Source: Rothia koreensis
GTDB lineage: Bacteria; Actinomycetota; Actinomycetes; Actinomycetales; Micrococcaceae
Reading direction: 5' to 3'
Assembly: GCF_004136575.1 (NCBI RefSeq)
Contig: NZ_NOIQ01000002.1
Location: 150,256-214,255 of the forward strand
DNA: 64,000 nt
The position numbers and the translations under genes were made by a program. Positions 44,407 to 52,826 of this stretch are shown here, in pieces. Under the pieces are notes generated by a model. It saw only the letters and a program-made list of their open reading frames with translations. It did not search any database and was not told the DNA's origin. Every line of letters begins with the position of its first letter. Position 1 is the stretch's first letter.

Positions 44407-44432
44407 AGGTTAATAATGATAATCATTCTCAA
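44407..44432 (-). promoter_or_regulatory. Fur/Zur-type operator overlapping the metallophore operon promoter
   Basis: The 19-mer AATAATGATAATCATTCTC (44412-44430) matches the classical 19-bp Fur box at 17 positions and contains the perfect core AATGAT-A-ATCATT. On the minus strand the -10-like CATTAT (44413-44418) lies within it, 6 nt before ATG 44406. A bound Fur-family repressor would block RNA polymerase. The pattern is not the DtxR/IdeR box. Whether the regulator is iron-, zinc- or peroxide-responsive cannot be told; the fur gene at 61.6 kb is one candidate. Confidence 0.75.
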
Positions 44433-44509
44433 TAAAAAATCCAGGTGCGACGTGGCGGGACGACTGGGACGGTCGTCGAGAGGGGAAAACTCGGATTGCC
44501 GCCGCGGCG

Positions 44510-44515
44510 TAAAAT
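44510..44515 (+). promoter_or_regulatory. -10 element of menD (leaderless)
   Basis: TAAAAT followed by 7 nt and GTG 44523. This favours the GTG over ATG 44514, which would overlap the hexamer. Confidence 0.5.
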
Positions 44516-44522
44516 GGTCAGG

Positions 44523-46361
44523 GTGACTTCTTCAGACTCCCAGCTCGACGCGTTCCTCACCGCGGTATCCGTGCTGGATTCCCTCATCCGATCCGGAATG
44601 CGCGAGGTGGTCCTGGCCCCCGGGTCCCGTTCGGCCCCATTGGCCTACGCGCTCGCGGCGGCTTCGGAGGCCGGCGTCGTCGAAGTCCATGTCCGCATCG
44701 ACGAACGGACCGCCGGATTCACGGCCCTGGGCATGGCCAAGGCATCGGGGCGACCGGTCGGAGTGGTCACGACGTCGGGCACGGCCGTCGGTGAGCTGAT
44801 GCCGGCGGTCATGGAAGCCAATCACTCCGAAGTTCCCCTCGCGATCCTTTCCGCGGACCGGCCCCCACGCCTCCGGGGAACGGGAGCCAACCAGACCACC
44901 TGGCAGCAGGGGCTCTACGGGGTCCACGTGCGGGCGTCCGCGGATCTTGTGTCCTATCCCGAACCGGAGCCGGGGGACCAGACGGTGGCTTTCACCGAGT
45001 GTCTCGCGGCGCTGACGGGCCGGGATCCTGCCGCTTGGGATCGGCCGTCGAATCGCCCGCTGGGGCCAGTGCAGATCAACGTCGCTTTCGACGTGCCCCT
45101 GACTCCCGAACCGCGAATGCGCGACACACTGCGTGCCTGGGCCGACTCCGTGACGGATCTGAGTGCGCCGGTCGCGCCCCGTAGGGCGGATCGCACGGTG
45201 ACCGAGGCCCTGGACGATTCGGAGCATGAGGAGACGGCGGCTGCCGCTGTAGCGGGCTCGGCCGCGGCGTCGGTGGCGCCTGGCGCCGAGGCGGTCAGGA
45301 CCGTCGTCGTCGCCGGGGACGGGGCCGGTCCTCTGGCCCGCATGTTCGCGGAGGCAGCCGATCTGCCCCTTTTGGCCGAGCCCTCGTCGGGTGCCAGAAG
45401 CGGACCCAATGCGGTGGGTGCATATCAGTTGCTTCTCGAGGGGGAGATGGGGGACCAGATTGAACGCGTCGTCCTGTTCGGCCGCCCGACGCTCTCCCGC
45501 TCCGTGGACCACCTGCTCCATCGGGACGACGTCGAATCAGTGATTTACCTGCCCCGTCCCGTGGCGTGGGCCCTCCCGGACCGGCGACCCGAGACCCCCG
45601 TGGAAACGCTCGTCGAGGCGCGGCGGTTCGCCGGGCGCCCTCCGAGCTCGTGGCTCGAACGGTGGCATGCCGAGGACGCGCGCGCGGACAGCGACCTGCA
45701 GCGGGCGCTGACCGCGGCGCGGGATCGTAACGGCCGTCTCAACGGTCCTCTGGTTGCCCGAGCAGTTCGAGAGGCCATGGCCGACGACGGCCTCGCGCTC
45801 GTCTGCGGATCCTCCAACCTGATTCGCGATCTAGACCTCGTGCCGATCGACCCGCAGACCGCTTACGACCCGATGGTGTGGTCCAACCGTGGGCTGGCCG
45901 GCATCGACGGGACCGTGGCAACCGCTTCGGGGATCGCTCTCGCGCGTCGGGAGCCCCTGCGTCTCCTGCTGGGCGACCTCACCCTGTTGCACGACGCCGG
46001 CTCCTTGCTCTTCGGACCGGGCGAGACGGTCCCGGACCTGCAGATCATCGTTTTCAACGACTCCGGCGGTGGCATCTTCTCGACGCTCGAACACGGCAAC
46101 ATCGCCAAGGCAGACGGGTGGGCCGGTGCCGTCGAACGGTTCTTCGGCACCCCGCACGACGCCGACGTCGAACGTCTGGTCACGGCCCACGGCCATCGCT
46201 ACATGCAGGCCGACGACGAGGACGCGCTGCGCGCGGCCCTGGCCACCCCGATTCGGGGGATCAGCGTGATCGAGGTCCGTGGTACGCGAGAAGGGCTGGC
46301 CGAGGAACGGGCCGAGTGGAAGAACATCGTCGCCCGCGATTCCCACCCGGGCAGCCATTAG
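44523..46361 (+). CDS. menD: SEPHCHC synthase (MenD)
   Basis: A thiamine-diphosphate enzyme of about 612 residues that condenses isochorismate with 2-oxoglutarate in menaquinone synthesis. The N-terminal domain shows VLAPGSRSAPLAYAL, the TPP activation Glu region VHVRIDERTAGFTALGMA and SADRPPRLRGTGANQTTWQQGLYG; the C-terminal TPP/Mg region has GSSNLIRDLD, NRGLAGIDGTVATASG and FNDSGGGIFSTLE. An Ala-rich linker of about 40 residues (around 235-275) precedes the middle domain. Starts at ATG 44514 or earlier are possible. It is separated from menC by the metallophore-like operon. Confidence 0.92.
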   Translation: MTSSDSQLDAFLTAVSVLDSLIRSGMREVVLAPGSRSAPLAYALAAASEAGVVEVHVRIDERTAGFTALGMAKASGRPVGVVTTSGTAVGELMPAVMEANHSEVPLAILSADRPPRLRGTGANQTTWQQGLYGVHVRASADLVSYPEPEPGDQTVAFTECLAALTGRDPAAWDRPSNRPLGPVQINVAFDVPLTPEPRMRDTLRAWADSVTDLSAPVAPRRADRTVTEALDDSEHEETAAAAVAGSAAASVAPGAEAVRTVVVAGDGAGPLARMFAEAADLPLLAEPSSGARSGPNAVGAYQLLLEGEMGDQIERVVLFGRPTLSRSVDHLLHRDDVESVIYLPRPVAWALPDRRPETPVETLVEARRFAGRPPSSWLERWHAEDARADSDLQRALTAARDRNGRLNGPLVARAVREAMADDGLALVCGSSNLIRDLDLVPIDPQTAYDPMVWSNRGLAGIDGTVATASGIALARREPLRLLLGDLTLLHDAGSLLFGPGETVPDLQIIVFNDSGGGIFSTLEHGNIAKADGWAGAVERFFGTPHDADVERLVTAHGHRYMQADDEDALRAALATPIRGISVIEVRGTREGLAEERAEWKNIVARDSHPGSH

Positions 46362-46386
46362 GCCCGGAGGGGTACGGGCCGCGGCC

Positions 46387-46505
46387 GCGTTGGGTGGCGG
46401 GTTCAGGTGTTGAGGGGCGCTTCATCTCCCGCCCTCACCCCCCCGCGTTGGGTGGTGGGTCCCGGTTCTGAACGGCGTTACATCTCCGGCGTTGGGTGGC
46501 GGTTG
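46387..46505 (+). repeat. Three degenerate copies of a GCGTTGGGTGG-led repeat
   Basis: Copies begin at 46387, 46445 and 46489. Copies 1 and 2 share the head GCGTTGGGTGG and, later, a CATCTCC element, with units of about 58 and 44 bp; the third copy is shorter. Degenerate tandem units like this suggest an intergenic repeat element rather than a gene. Confidence 0.5.
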
Positions 46506-46798
46506 CCTGTTTCGGTGGTGCGGACCTCCGTCAGGAGGGGGCTAAAGCGCCACATCAGGAGGACAACCGCCTCCCGATCGAGTAACCGCCTCCTGATCTG
46601 ACCGCGATCGCTCGCCGACGTCGTCGATAATCGTCGGTAACCGCCCCGCAATCCGGTAAAGCCCACAGCGCGGCACCCCGGGACCGCGAACGACGTCGTT
46701 CGCACCCTGCGACTCCCCTCGAGGCGGCAATTCCGTGCACCTGAGGCCCCCGCCACGTGGCGAAGTGGCAGTCTTGTGCAGTTTTTGCGGTCAAATGC

Positions 46799-46853
46799 GC
46801 ACGCCACTGCCACCTCGCGCCGGAGGGGCGCACGCCGCTGCCACCTCGCGCCG
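46799..46853 (+). repeat. Tandem repeat with a 31-nt period
   Basis: Two copies of a 24-nt motif (46799-46822 and 46830-46853), differing at one base, begin GCACGCC and end CTCGCGCCG. An inverted partial copy (GTGGCAGT near 46765) lies upstream and could pair with the first copy. Confidence 0.55.
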
Positions 46854-46869
46854 CGACGGGCCCGCACAC

Positions 46870-46903
46870 GAAAAGCCGGCCGCCCCTGGTGGGGCGGCCG
46901 GCT
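46870..46903 (-). terminator. Intrinsic terminator after MMPL gene 1
   Basis: A perfect 13-bp stem (46874-46886 with 46891-46903) closes a TGGT loop; on the minus strand it is followed by TTTT. It lies about 70 bp downstream of the MMPL stop. Confidence 0.75.
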
Positions 46904-46973
46904 CGTCGTCTCCTGGCGCTCCCGGCCTATGCCCGGCCCGGGGCACCGGGCCCGGGGCCCGGGAGCGGAGAGG

Positions 46974-49463
46974 CTACTCCTTGCGCTCCAAGGAGGCCCC
47001 TTCGACGTCCACGTTCGGGAGGATCTTGTCGGCCCAACGCGGCAACCACCACGCCTTGGACCCCAGGAGGTACATGAGCGCCGGGATCAGCGTCATGCGG
47101 ACCACGAACGCGTCGAACAGGACGCCGGCGGCCAGAACGAATCCGATGGACGCGATCATCGCCTCCCCGCTGAACACGAACCCGAGGAACACGCCGGCCA
47201 TGATCAGGGCCGCGGCCAGAACGACCTTCGCGCTGTGATTGAAGCCGATGATCACCGACTTCTTGCCGCCACGTCCGTGGCTGTACGCCTCGCGCATCGA
47301 TGACACCAGGAACACCTGGTAGTCCATGGCGAGGCCGAACAGCACGCCGGCCGCCAGAATCGGCAGGAAGCTCAGGATCGGGCCGGGGTCCGTGACCCCG
47401 AAGAGGAATCCGAGCCATCCCCACTGGAATACGGCGACGGTCGCGCCGAAGGCCGCCAGGAGCGAGAAGAGGTAACCCAGGGTCGCGGTGAGCGGCACCA
47501 GGACTGAGCGGAACACCAGGATCAGGACGAGCAGCGACAGGCCGAGAACGATGGCCAGGTACACCGGAAGCACCTTGAGGAGCTTCTCCGAGATGTCGAT
47601 GTTCATTGCTGTCTGGCCTGCGACGCCGAAGGTCACGTCGCCGTCGTCGGTGTGGACCGTGTGGTCACGCAATTCGTTGACCAGGTCGTTCGTCGAGGAC
47701 GCGCTGGGCCCCTCCTCCGGAACGATCTGGTACATCAGCATGCTGTTGTCCTTGGAGATCGCGGCAGGAACCACGGTATCGACGTCCTTCTGCTTCTCCA
47801 GGTCCTTGGCCACATCGATCTGGAGCTGCTTCGCCTGATCCTCGGTGGTCCCATCGGGCAAGTCCGCCGCCGCGATCATCGTGGAGTTGCGGCCCTCGCC
47901 GAACTGCTCCTCGATCGTCTTGAAGCTCTTGTACGCTCCGGTGTCGGGGCTCGAGCTCGTCGCGTCGGGCAGCCCCAGGCGCATTTGGGTCATCGGCAGT
48001 GCGACGACGATCAGGACCAGCGCGGAGACGATGGCGGTGATCAGGGGTCGTTTGGTCACGACCTTGAGCCAACCGTGCGGGGCCGACTCGTGCTCCAGGT
48101 GGGCCTTGTGGGCGCGGTCCTGGAGCTCGCCCTCCTCGACGAGATTCTCCGTCTGTGCCTTGTCCCGCAGCTCGGCGCGGCGCTGAATCGTCTTCCACCG
48201 CTTCTTCGTGATGATGCGCCGACCGGTCAGGCCGAGCATCGCGGGTGTCAACGTCACCGCGACCAGGACGGCCAGGAAGACCGAGCCCGCGGCGACGTTG
48301 CCCATCACGGACAGGAACGGAATCCCGACGACGTTGAGCGCCAGCAGGGCAATGATGACGGTCGCGCCCGCAAAGACGACGGCATTGCCGCTCGTCCCGG
48401 TGGCAAGAGCGACCGAGTCCTTCATGCTCATGCCGCGGACGAGGTTGTTCCGGTGTCTGTTGATGATGAAGAGCGAGTAGTCGATGCCGACTGCGAGACC
48501 CAGCATCGACCCGAGAGCCGGTGTCGTGGAATTCATTTCGACGACGCCGGACAGCGAGAACGTTCCGAGCATGGCCGCTCCCACGCCGACCAAAGCCATG
48601 AGGATCGGCAGACCCGCGGCGATGAACGTTCCCATCATGACGAGCAGCACGATGAAGGCCACGATCACGCCGATGATCTCGGCGGTCGGTTTCATCTCGG
48701 GCTGGCCCTCGAGGTTCTGGTCGAATTCGACGTCGAGACCCTTGAGATCGGCGTCGGCGAGGTCAGAACGCACCTCCGACAGGGTGTCGGGGGATACCGA
48801 ATTGATCTCGTCCTTGAAGCTGATGCTCGCCAGTGCGGTCGAACCGTTGTCGGAGACCGAGGAGTACTTGCTGGACATGTCCAGCTTCTCCTTGTTCTGG
48901 TCGTACTCCGACTTCTTCTGCTCGAACTGCTGCTTCTGGGTGTCCAGTTCCTTCTGTTTGCCGTCGATCTCCTGGTAGGCATCGGCCGGCGCGTTGGAGG
49001 AATCGAGTTTGGACCGTGCGTCGTCGATCTGTTTCTGGCCGTCCTCCAGCTTCTTCTGACCGTCTTCGATCTGAGGCTGCGCCTGCTTGAGCTGGGCCTT
49101 GCCCTGTTCGACCTGCTTCTGCTGATCGAAGGGATTGGTCGTGGATTCGACGCCGTCGACCTTGTCGACCTTCTGCAGGGCACTGGCCAGGGCCTGCTTC
49201 TGGTCGGAAGAGATGGCCTTCCCATCAGAGGTTTTGACGACCGCCTGTCCGGTGCCGGCGTTCGCGTTCATGTCGAATTTGTCGCTCAGCTCGTCCTGGA
49301 GCTGCTGCGACTTGGTGCCGGGGATCGTGACGCTGGAACTCAGATCCCCCTTGAATGCGGCGTACGAACCGCCCAGGGCCAGGAGGACCACAATCCACAG
49401 ACTGATGATCACCCATGCCTTGCGGGCGGCGAAACCGCCGATGCGATACAGGAGTTGTGCCAT
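46974..49463 (-). CDS. MMPL-family RND transporter (copy 1)
   Basis: An 829-residue protein with the MMPL layout: helix 1 near residue 15, a large extracytoplasmic domain, helices 2-6, a second external domain, helices 7-11 and a cytosolic tail. Proton-relay Asp-Tyr pairs are in GIDYSLFIINRHR and AMDYQVFLVSSMREAYSHG. The first external domain has a Gln/Lys/Asp-rich coiled-coil stretch (about 105-205). It shares the C-terminal WWLPRW...LPNVDVEGASLER with copy 2. Substrate (lipid or drug) is unknown. The start is ATG 49463. It follows its TetR gene after a 29-bp gap. Confidence 0.85.
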   Translation of the reverse strand: MAQLLYRIGGFAARKAWVIISLWIVVLLALGGSYAAFKGDLSSSVTIPGTKSQQLQDELSDKFDMNANAGTGQAVVKTSDGKAISSDQKQALASALQKVDKVDGVESTTNPFDQQKQVEQGKAQLKQAQPQIEDGQKKLEDGQKQIDDARSKLDSSNAPADAYQEIDGKQKELDTQKQQFEQKKSEYDQNKEKLDMSSKYSSVSDNGSTALASISFKDEINSVSPDTLSEVRSDLADADLKGLDVEFDQNLEGQPEMKPTAEIIGVIVAFIVLLVMMGTFIAAGLPILMALVGVGAAMLGTFSLSGVVEMNSTTPALGSMLGLAVGIDYSLFIINRHRNNLVRGMSMKDSVALATGTSGNAVVFAGATVIIALLALNVVGIPFLSVMGNVAAGSVFLAVLVAVTLTPAMLGLTGRRIITKKRWKTIQRRAELRDKAQTENLVEEGELQDRAHKAHLEHESAPHGWLKVVTKRPLITAIVSALVLIVVALPMTQMRLGLPDATSSSPDTGAYKSFKTIEEQFGEGRNSTMIAAADLPDGTTEDQAKQLQIDVAKDLEKQKDVDTVVPAAISKDNSMLMYQIVPEEGPSASSTNDLVNELRDHTVHTDDGDVTFGVAGQTAMNIDISEKLLKVLPVYLAIVLGLSLLVLILVFRSVLVPLTATLGYLFSLLAAFGATVAVFQWGWLGFLFGVTDPGPILSFLPILAAGVLFGLAMDYQVFLVSSMREAYSHGRGGKKSVIIGFNHSAKVVLAAALIMAGVFLGFVFSGEAMIASIGFVLAAGVLFDAFVVRMTLIPALMYLLGSKAWWLPRWADKILPNVDVEGASLERKE

Positions 49464-49492
49464 GACTTCTCTCGGTAGTTGATGGTTCGGTG

Positions 49493-50218
49493 TCAGATGC
49501 GAGGACGGCCAATGGCCACCTGCTCGAAGGCCCAATCGATGTCTTCTCGCAGGAATTCCAGGTTGAGTAGTTCGAGTGCTTCGGTTCCCTGGAAGGATTT
49601 CGGGGAGAGGTCGCCGTCGTGCTCGGGAGAACCGCACGTGGGGCTGTCGAGGACGCCCATCCGATGGATACCCCGGAGCAACCCGAAGGCGATTCCGTTG
49701 GTGAGGTTGGAGATGTACATCCGGACCCTGATGTTCTGGTCGAAGTCGAGATCCGGATAATTCTTGGTGGTCGATTCCATGATCTGGTTCGAGACGTCCG
49801 CGAGGGTCAGAACCACGTGGCGTCCCAGCAGGTCGACCATTTCCGTGTCGAGCCGCAGGCTCAGGGCCAGGAAGCTGTTGAAGAGGTGATCCGCCTCAGG
49901 CCGATCGAAACTGGCCCTGAACTTGCGGTCGAGGGCGTCCGGGATCTCGGAGATCGGCAGTCCGGCGGGAATCTCGGGTTCACTCAGCAGCCGCGTGAGA
50001 TACGACGTGATGCGTGACAGCACGACCTCGTTCAGGTTGGGGAAGTGGTTGAACAGGGACCGCTCGGAGATCCCGGCTCGGTCCGCGAGTGCCTTCGATT
50101 TGAGGGCTTCGACTCCGTCTTCGAGGACGATCGATTCGGCGGCCTCAAGGATGGCCTTGCGCGTGGCCTCGCGCCGAGCGTGTCGGCGGTCGCCGTCGGG
50201 AAGGGTCGAAGTACTCAT
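49493..50218 (-). CDS. TetR-family regulator (upstream of MMPL copy 1)
   Basis: A 241-residue TetR protein. The HTH is ARREATRKAILEAAESI...KALADRAGISERSLFNHFPN (about 12-57); the ligand domain is helical and has a long loop near the C-terminus (residues 195-215). The recognition helix resembles that of the second TetR here, RAGVSRRTVFNHF. It is encoded just before the first MMPL pump, so local repression is likely. The start at ATG 50218 follows TACTGT by 6 nt. Confidence 0.82.
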   Translation of the reverse strand: MSTSTLPDGDRRHARREATRKAILEAAESIVLEDGVEALKSKALADRAGISERSLFNHFPNLNEVVLSRITSYLTRLLSEPEIPAGLPISEIPDALDRKFRASFDRPEADHLFNSFLALSLRLDTEMVDLLGRHVVLTLADVSNQIMESTTKNYPDLDFDQNIRVRMYISNLTNGIAFGLLRGIHRMGVLDSPTCGSPEHDGDLSPKSFQGTEALELLNLEFLREDIDWAFEQVAIGRPRI

Positions 50219-50224
50219 GTATTT

Positions 50225-50230
50225 ACAGTA
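50225..50230 (-). promoter_or_regulatory. -10 element of TetR copy 1 (leaderless)
   Basis: TACTGT with a 6-nt spacer to ATG 50218, in an AT-rich stretch with a TTGCAA core at about 50231-50240, a possible operator. Confidence 0.45.
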
Positions 50231-50283
50231 ATTGCAAATTGTTTGAGCGAGCAACGCCCTTCCCGTGTGCGGTTCACCACCTT

Positions 50284-52824
50284 CTACTGTCGGTCTGGGG
50301 TCTCTTCGTCGTTGTGCCGTTCCAGGGAGGCGCCTTCGACGTCGACGTTCGGCAGGATCTTGTCGAGCCACCGAGGCAACCACCACGCAGATTCGCCGAG
50401 AAGGTGCATGGCCGCCGGAATCAGGCTCATTCGGATCACGAAAGCATCGAGCAGTACGCCGAAGGCGAGTCCGAAACCGATGGACCGGATCATGGTCAGC
50501 TCCGAGAACACGAATCCGCCGAACACGCTGAACATGATGATCGCGGCCGCCACGACCACGCGGGCCGACTGGTTGTAGCCCATCACGACCGCGGTTCGGG
50601 CATTGGCCCCGTGGGTGTGCGCTTCGCGCATTCCGGAGACCAGGAACATCTGATAGTCCATCGCCAAGCCGAACAGGATCCCGACGGCCAGGGTCGGGAG
50701 GAACGAGAGCACGATGGTTGCGTCGTGGACCTGGAAGATCTGCCCGAGCCAGCCCCACTGGTAGATCGCGACGACGCCGCCGAAGGATGCCAGCAGCGAG
50801 AACAAGAAGCCCAGCGTCGCAATCAGGGGCACCAGGATCGACCTGAAGACGAGCACCATGATCACGAAGGACAGGCCGAGAACGATGCCGATGTATCCCG
50901 GCAGAGCTTGCGACAGGATCTGGGAGATGTCGATGTTGCCCCCGGTCTGTCCCGTGACGCCGAGGGTCACGTCGTCGTCCTTCTGCGTCTCCGACGAGAG
51001 GTTCCGCAGGTCGTTGACGAGGTTCTCGGTGGACTCGGCGGCCGGTCCCTCCTCGGGGGTCACCTGGAAGACCTCGACCGAATGGTCCTTGGAGATCGGG
51101 CCCGGAACCACGTTCTTGACGTCGTCCTGCTGCTTGATCTTCTCCGCGATCTTCAGCTGGAGATCATTGGCCGTGGATTCGTCGGTGTCGGAGGGGAGCT
51201 CGGCCACTGCCAGGATGGTTCCGTTCGCGCCCGCCCCGAATTTGTCCTCGATGGTCTTGTACGCCTTGTAGTCGGTCGAATCCACGGATTCCGTCGAGGA
51301 ATCGGGCAGGCCGAGTCGCATCGACGCCGTGGGGATCGCGATGATTCCGAGTGCGACCACCGCGCCGATGATCACGAGAACGGGATGGCGGGTGACCACC
51401 GAGGACCATCCGTGGGCCTCCCGGAGCGTCTTGGTCTTCAGGTGCTTGCCCGCGTGCCCGTGGTAGGCGGCTCGCTCGTTCTTGTTCAGGACGCGCAGGC
51501 CGATCAGTCCGAGCAGGGCCGGGGTCAGTGTCACGGAGATGAGGACCGCGATGAGGACACACATCGCCGCGGTCGTCCCCATGATGCCGAGGAACGGGAT
51601 CCCGACGACGTTCAGCGCCAAGAGTGCGATGATGACGGTCGTTCCCGCGAAGACCACGGCATTTCCGCTCGTCCCATTGGCCAGGGCGATGGAATCGGTG
51701 AGGCGGTGTCCCTCGCGCAGGTTGACTCTGTGTCGGTTCAGGATGAACAGCGAGTAGTCGATTCCCACCGCGAGCCCCAGCATCAGTCCCAGCATGGGGG
51801 TGATCTGCTGGATGTCGATCACGGCCGAGAGCGACATCGTGATCAGCACGCCGATCCCGACGCCGATCAGTGCCGTCAGGATCGGCAAACCGGCGGCAAC
51901 GATGGTTCCCAGCATGATGAGCAGAACCACGAGCGCCACGACGACGCCGATGATCTCGGCAGGGCCGGCCAGGGCACCGAGGTCCTGGGCGATGGACTGG
52001 CTGTAGTCGATCGAGACTCCCTCGATCCCGGCGTCGTCGATCGTCTTGACCAGCGAGTCCTTGGTGTCCTGACTGATGTTCTGCTCGCTCTTGTCGAAGG
52101 AGATCGAGGCGACGGCCGTGGTCCCGTCCTGCGACACGAGGGCCGCGGACTTGGACAGGTCGAAGAGCTTGAGCTTCTGGTCGTACTCCTGCTGGCGCTC
52201 CTTGAGCTGATCGCGGTTCTTCTCGAACTCGTCCTGCTTGCCGTCGAGCTCGCTGCGTTGCTTGTCGATCTGCTTCTGCTGCTCGTCGAGTTGGCCCTTT
52301 GCCTGGTCCGCGTCGGGGGAGGCGGCGGCCTTCTGCTTGGTCTCGTCGAGCTGCTTCTGGGCCTGGTCGACTTTCTGTCGCCCGTCCTCGAGCTGTTGCT
52401 GTCCGCTGCCCAATTGTCCCCAAGCGCCTTCGAGCTGACGGGCGGCGTCGTCGAGCTGGGACTTCGACTCCTCGATGGAGCTCTTGGTCTGGAACGGATT
52501 GGTGGTCGAAGCGACGCCGTCGACCTTCTCCGCGCCCGAGAGGGCGTCAGCGATCTGCGACTTCTGCTTGCCGGTTAACGGCTTGTCGTCGTCGGTCGAG
52601 ATCACGACCTGGCCCGTGCCGTGGCTCGCCTCGGGGACCTTGTCCTTGAGGACGTTCTGCAACCGTTCGGTCTCCGACCCGGGCAGGGTGAACGCGTTGC
52701 TCAACTGGCCGCTGAAGGCGGCGAAGCTGCCGCCGGCGGCCGCGAGAGCCACCAGCCACACCACGAGTACGAGCCATGCTTTGCGAGCGCACGCGCGGCC
52801 GATGCTGTAGAGCAAGGATGCCAT
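50284..52824 (-). CDS. MMPL-family RND transporter (copy 2)
   Basis: An 846-residue paralogue of the transporter at 46974-49463, with the same order of helices and the same GIDYSLFILNRHRVN and GLAMDYQMFLVSGMREAHTHG relay motifs. Its first external domain carries a longer Gln/Lys-rich coiled coil (about 110-230, with repeated QLD and KQID runs). The C-terminal stretch ILPNVDVEGASLER is identical to copy 1. The start is ATG 52824, 2 bp after the TetR stop, so both are in one transcript. Confidence 0.85.
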   Translation of the reverse strand: MASLLYSIGRACARKAWLVLVVWLVALAAAGGSFAAFSGQLSNAFTLPGSETERLQNVLKDKVPEASHGTGQVVISTDDDKPLTGKQKSQIADALSGAEKVDGVASTTNPFQTKSSIEESKSQLDDAARQLEGAWGQLGSGQQQLEDGRQKVDQAQKQLDETKQKAAASPDADQAKGQLDEQQKQIDKQRSELDGKQDEFEKNRDQLKERQQEYDQKLKLFDLSKSAALVSQDGTTAVASISFDKSEQNISQDTKDSLVKTIDDAGIEGVSIDYSQSIAQDLGALAGPAEIIGVVVALVVLLIMLGTIVAAGLPILTALIGVGIGVLITMSLSAVIDIQQITPMLGLMLGLAVGIDYSLFILNRHRVNLREGHRLTDSIALANGTSGNAVVFAGTTVIIALLALNVVGIPFLGIMGTTAAMCVLIAVLISVTLTPALLGLIGLRVLNKNERAAYHGHAGKHLKTKTLREAHGWSSVVTRHPVLVIIGAVVALGIIAIPTASMRLGLPDSSTESVDSTDYKAYKTIEDKFGAGANGTILAVAELPSDTDESTANDLQLKIAEKIKQQDDVKNVVPGPISKDHSVEVFQVTPEEGPAAESTENLVNDLRNLSSETQKDDDVTLGVTGQTGGNIDISQILSQALPGYIGIVLGLSFVIMVLVFRSILVPLIATLGFLFSLLASFGGVVAIYQWGWLGQIFQVHDATIVLSFLPTLAVGILFGLAMDYQMFLVSGMREAHTHGANARTAVVMGYNQSARVVVAAAIIMFSVFGGFVFSELTMIRSIGFGLAFGVLLDAFVIRMSLIPAAMHLLGESAWWLPRWLDKILPNVDVEGASLERHNDEETPDRQ

Positions 52825-52826
52825 GG

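Larger units (their letters stand above)
46362..46973. other. 612-bp repeat-rich non-coding region
   Basis: No credible protein gene: the frames on both strands overlap each other, lack recognisable domains and cross repeats. It holds a threefold GCGTTGGGTGG repeat, an inverted ATCAGGAGG pair (46554-46562 with 46589-46597), two copies of a 24-nt motif with a 31-nt period, and two GC-rich hairpins at the right end. Confidence 0.6.

Noticed and set aside
44407..44432. DtxR/IdeR iron box upstream of the permease
   Set aside because: The site matches the Fur/Zur pattern (AATGATAATCATT core) and not the TTAGGTTAG-type DtxR box.
46478..47303. Several 100-175-codon frames in the repeat region on both strands
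   Set aside because: They overlap each other and the repeats, and none has a start signal or recognisable domain.
47652..52578. Long plus-strand frames opposite the two MMPL genes (608 and 779 codons)
   Set aside because: They mirror coiled-coil and membrane codons of the real genes and have leucine/aspartate/histidine-rich nonsense composition.
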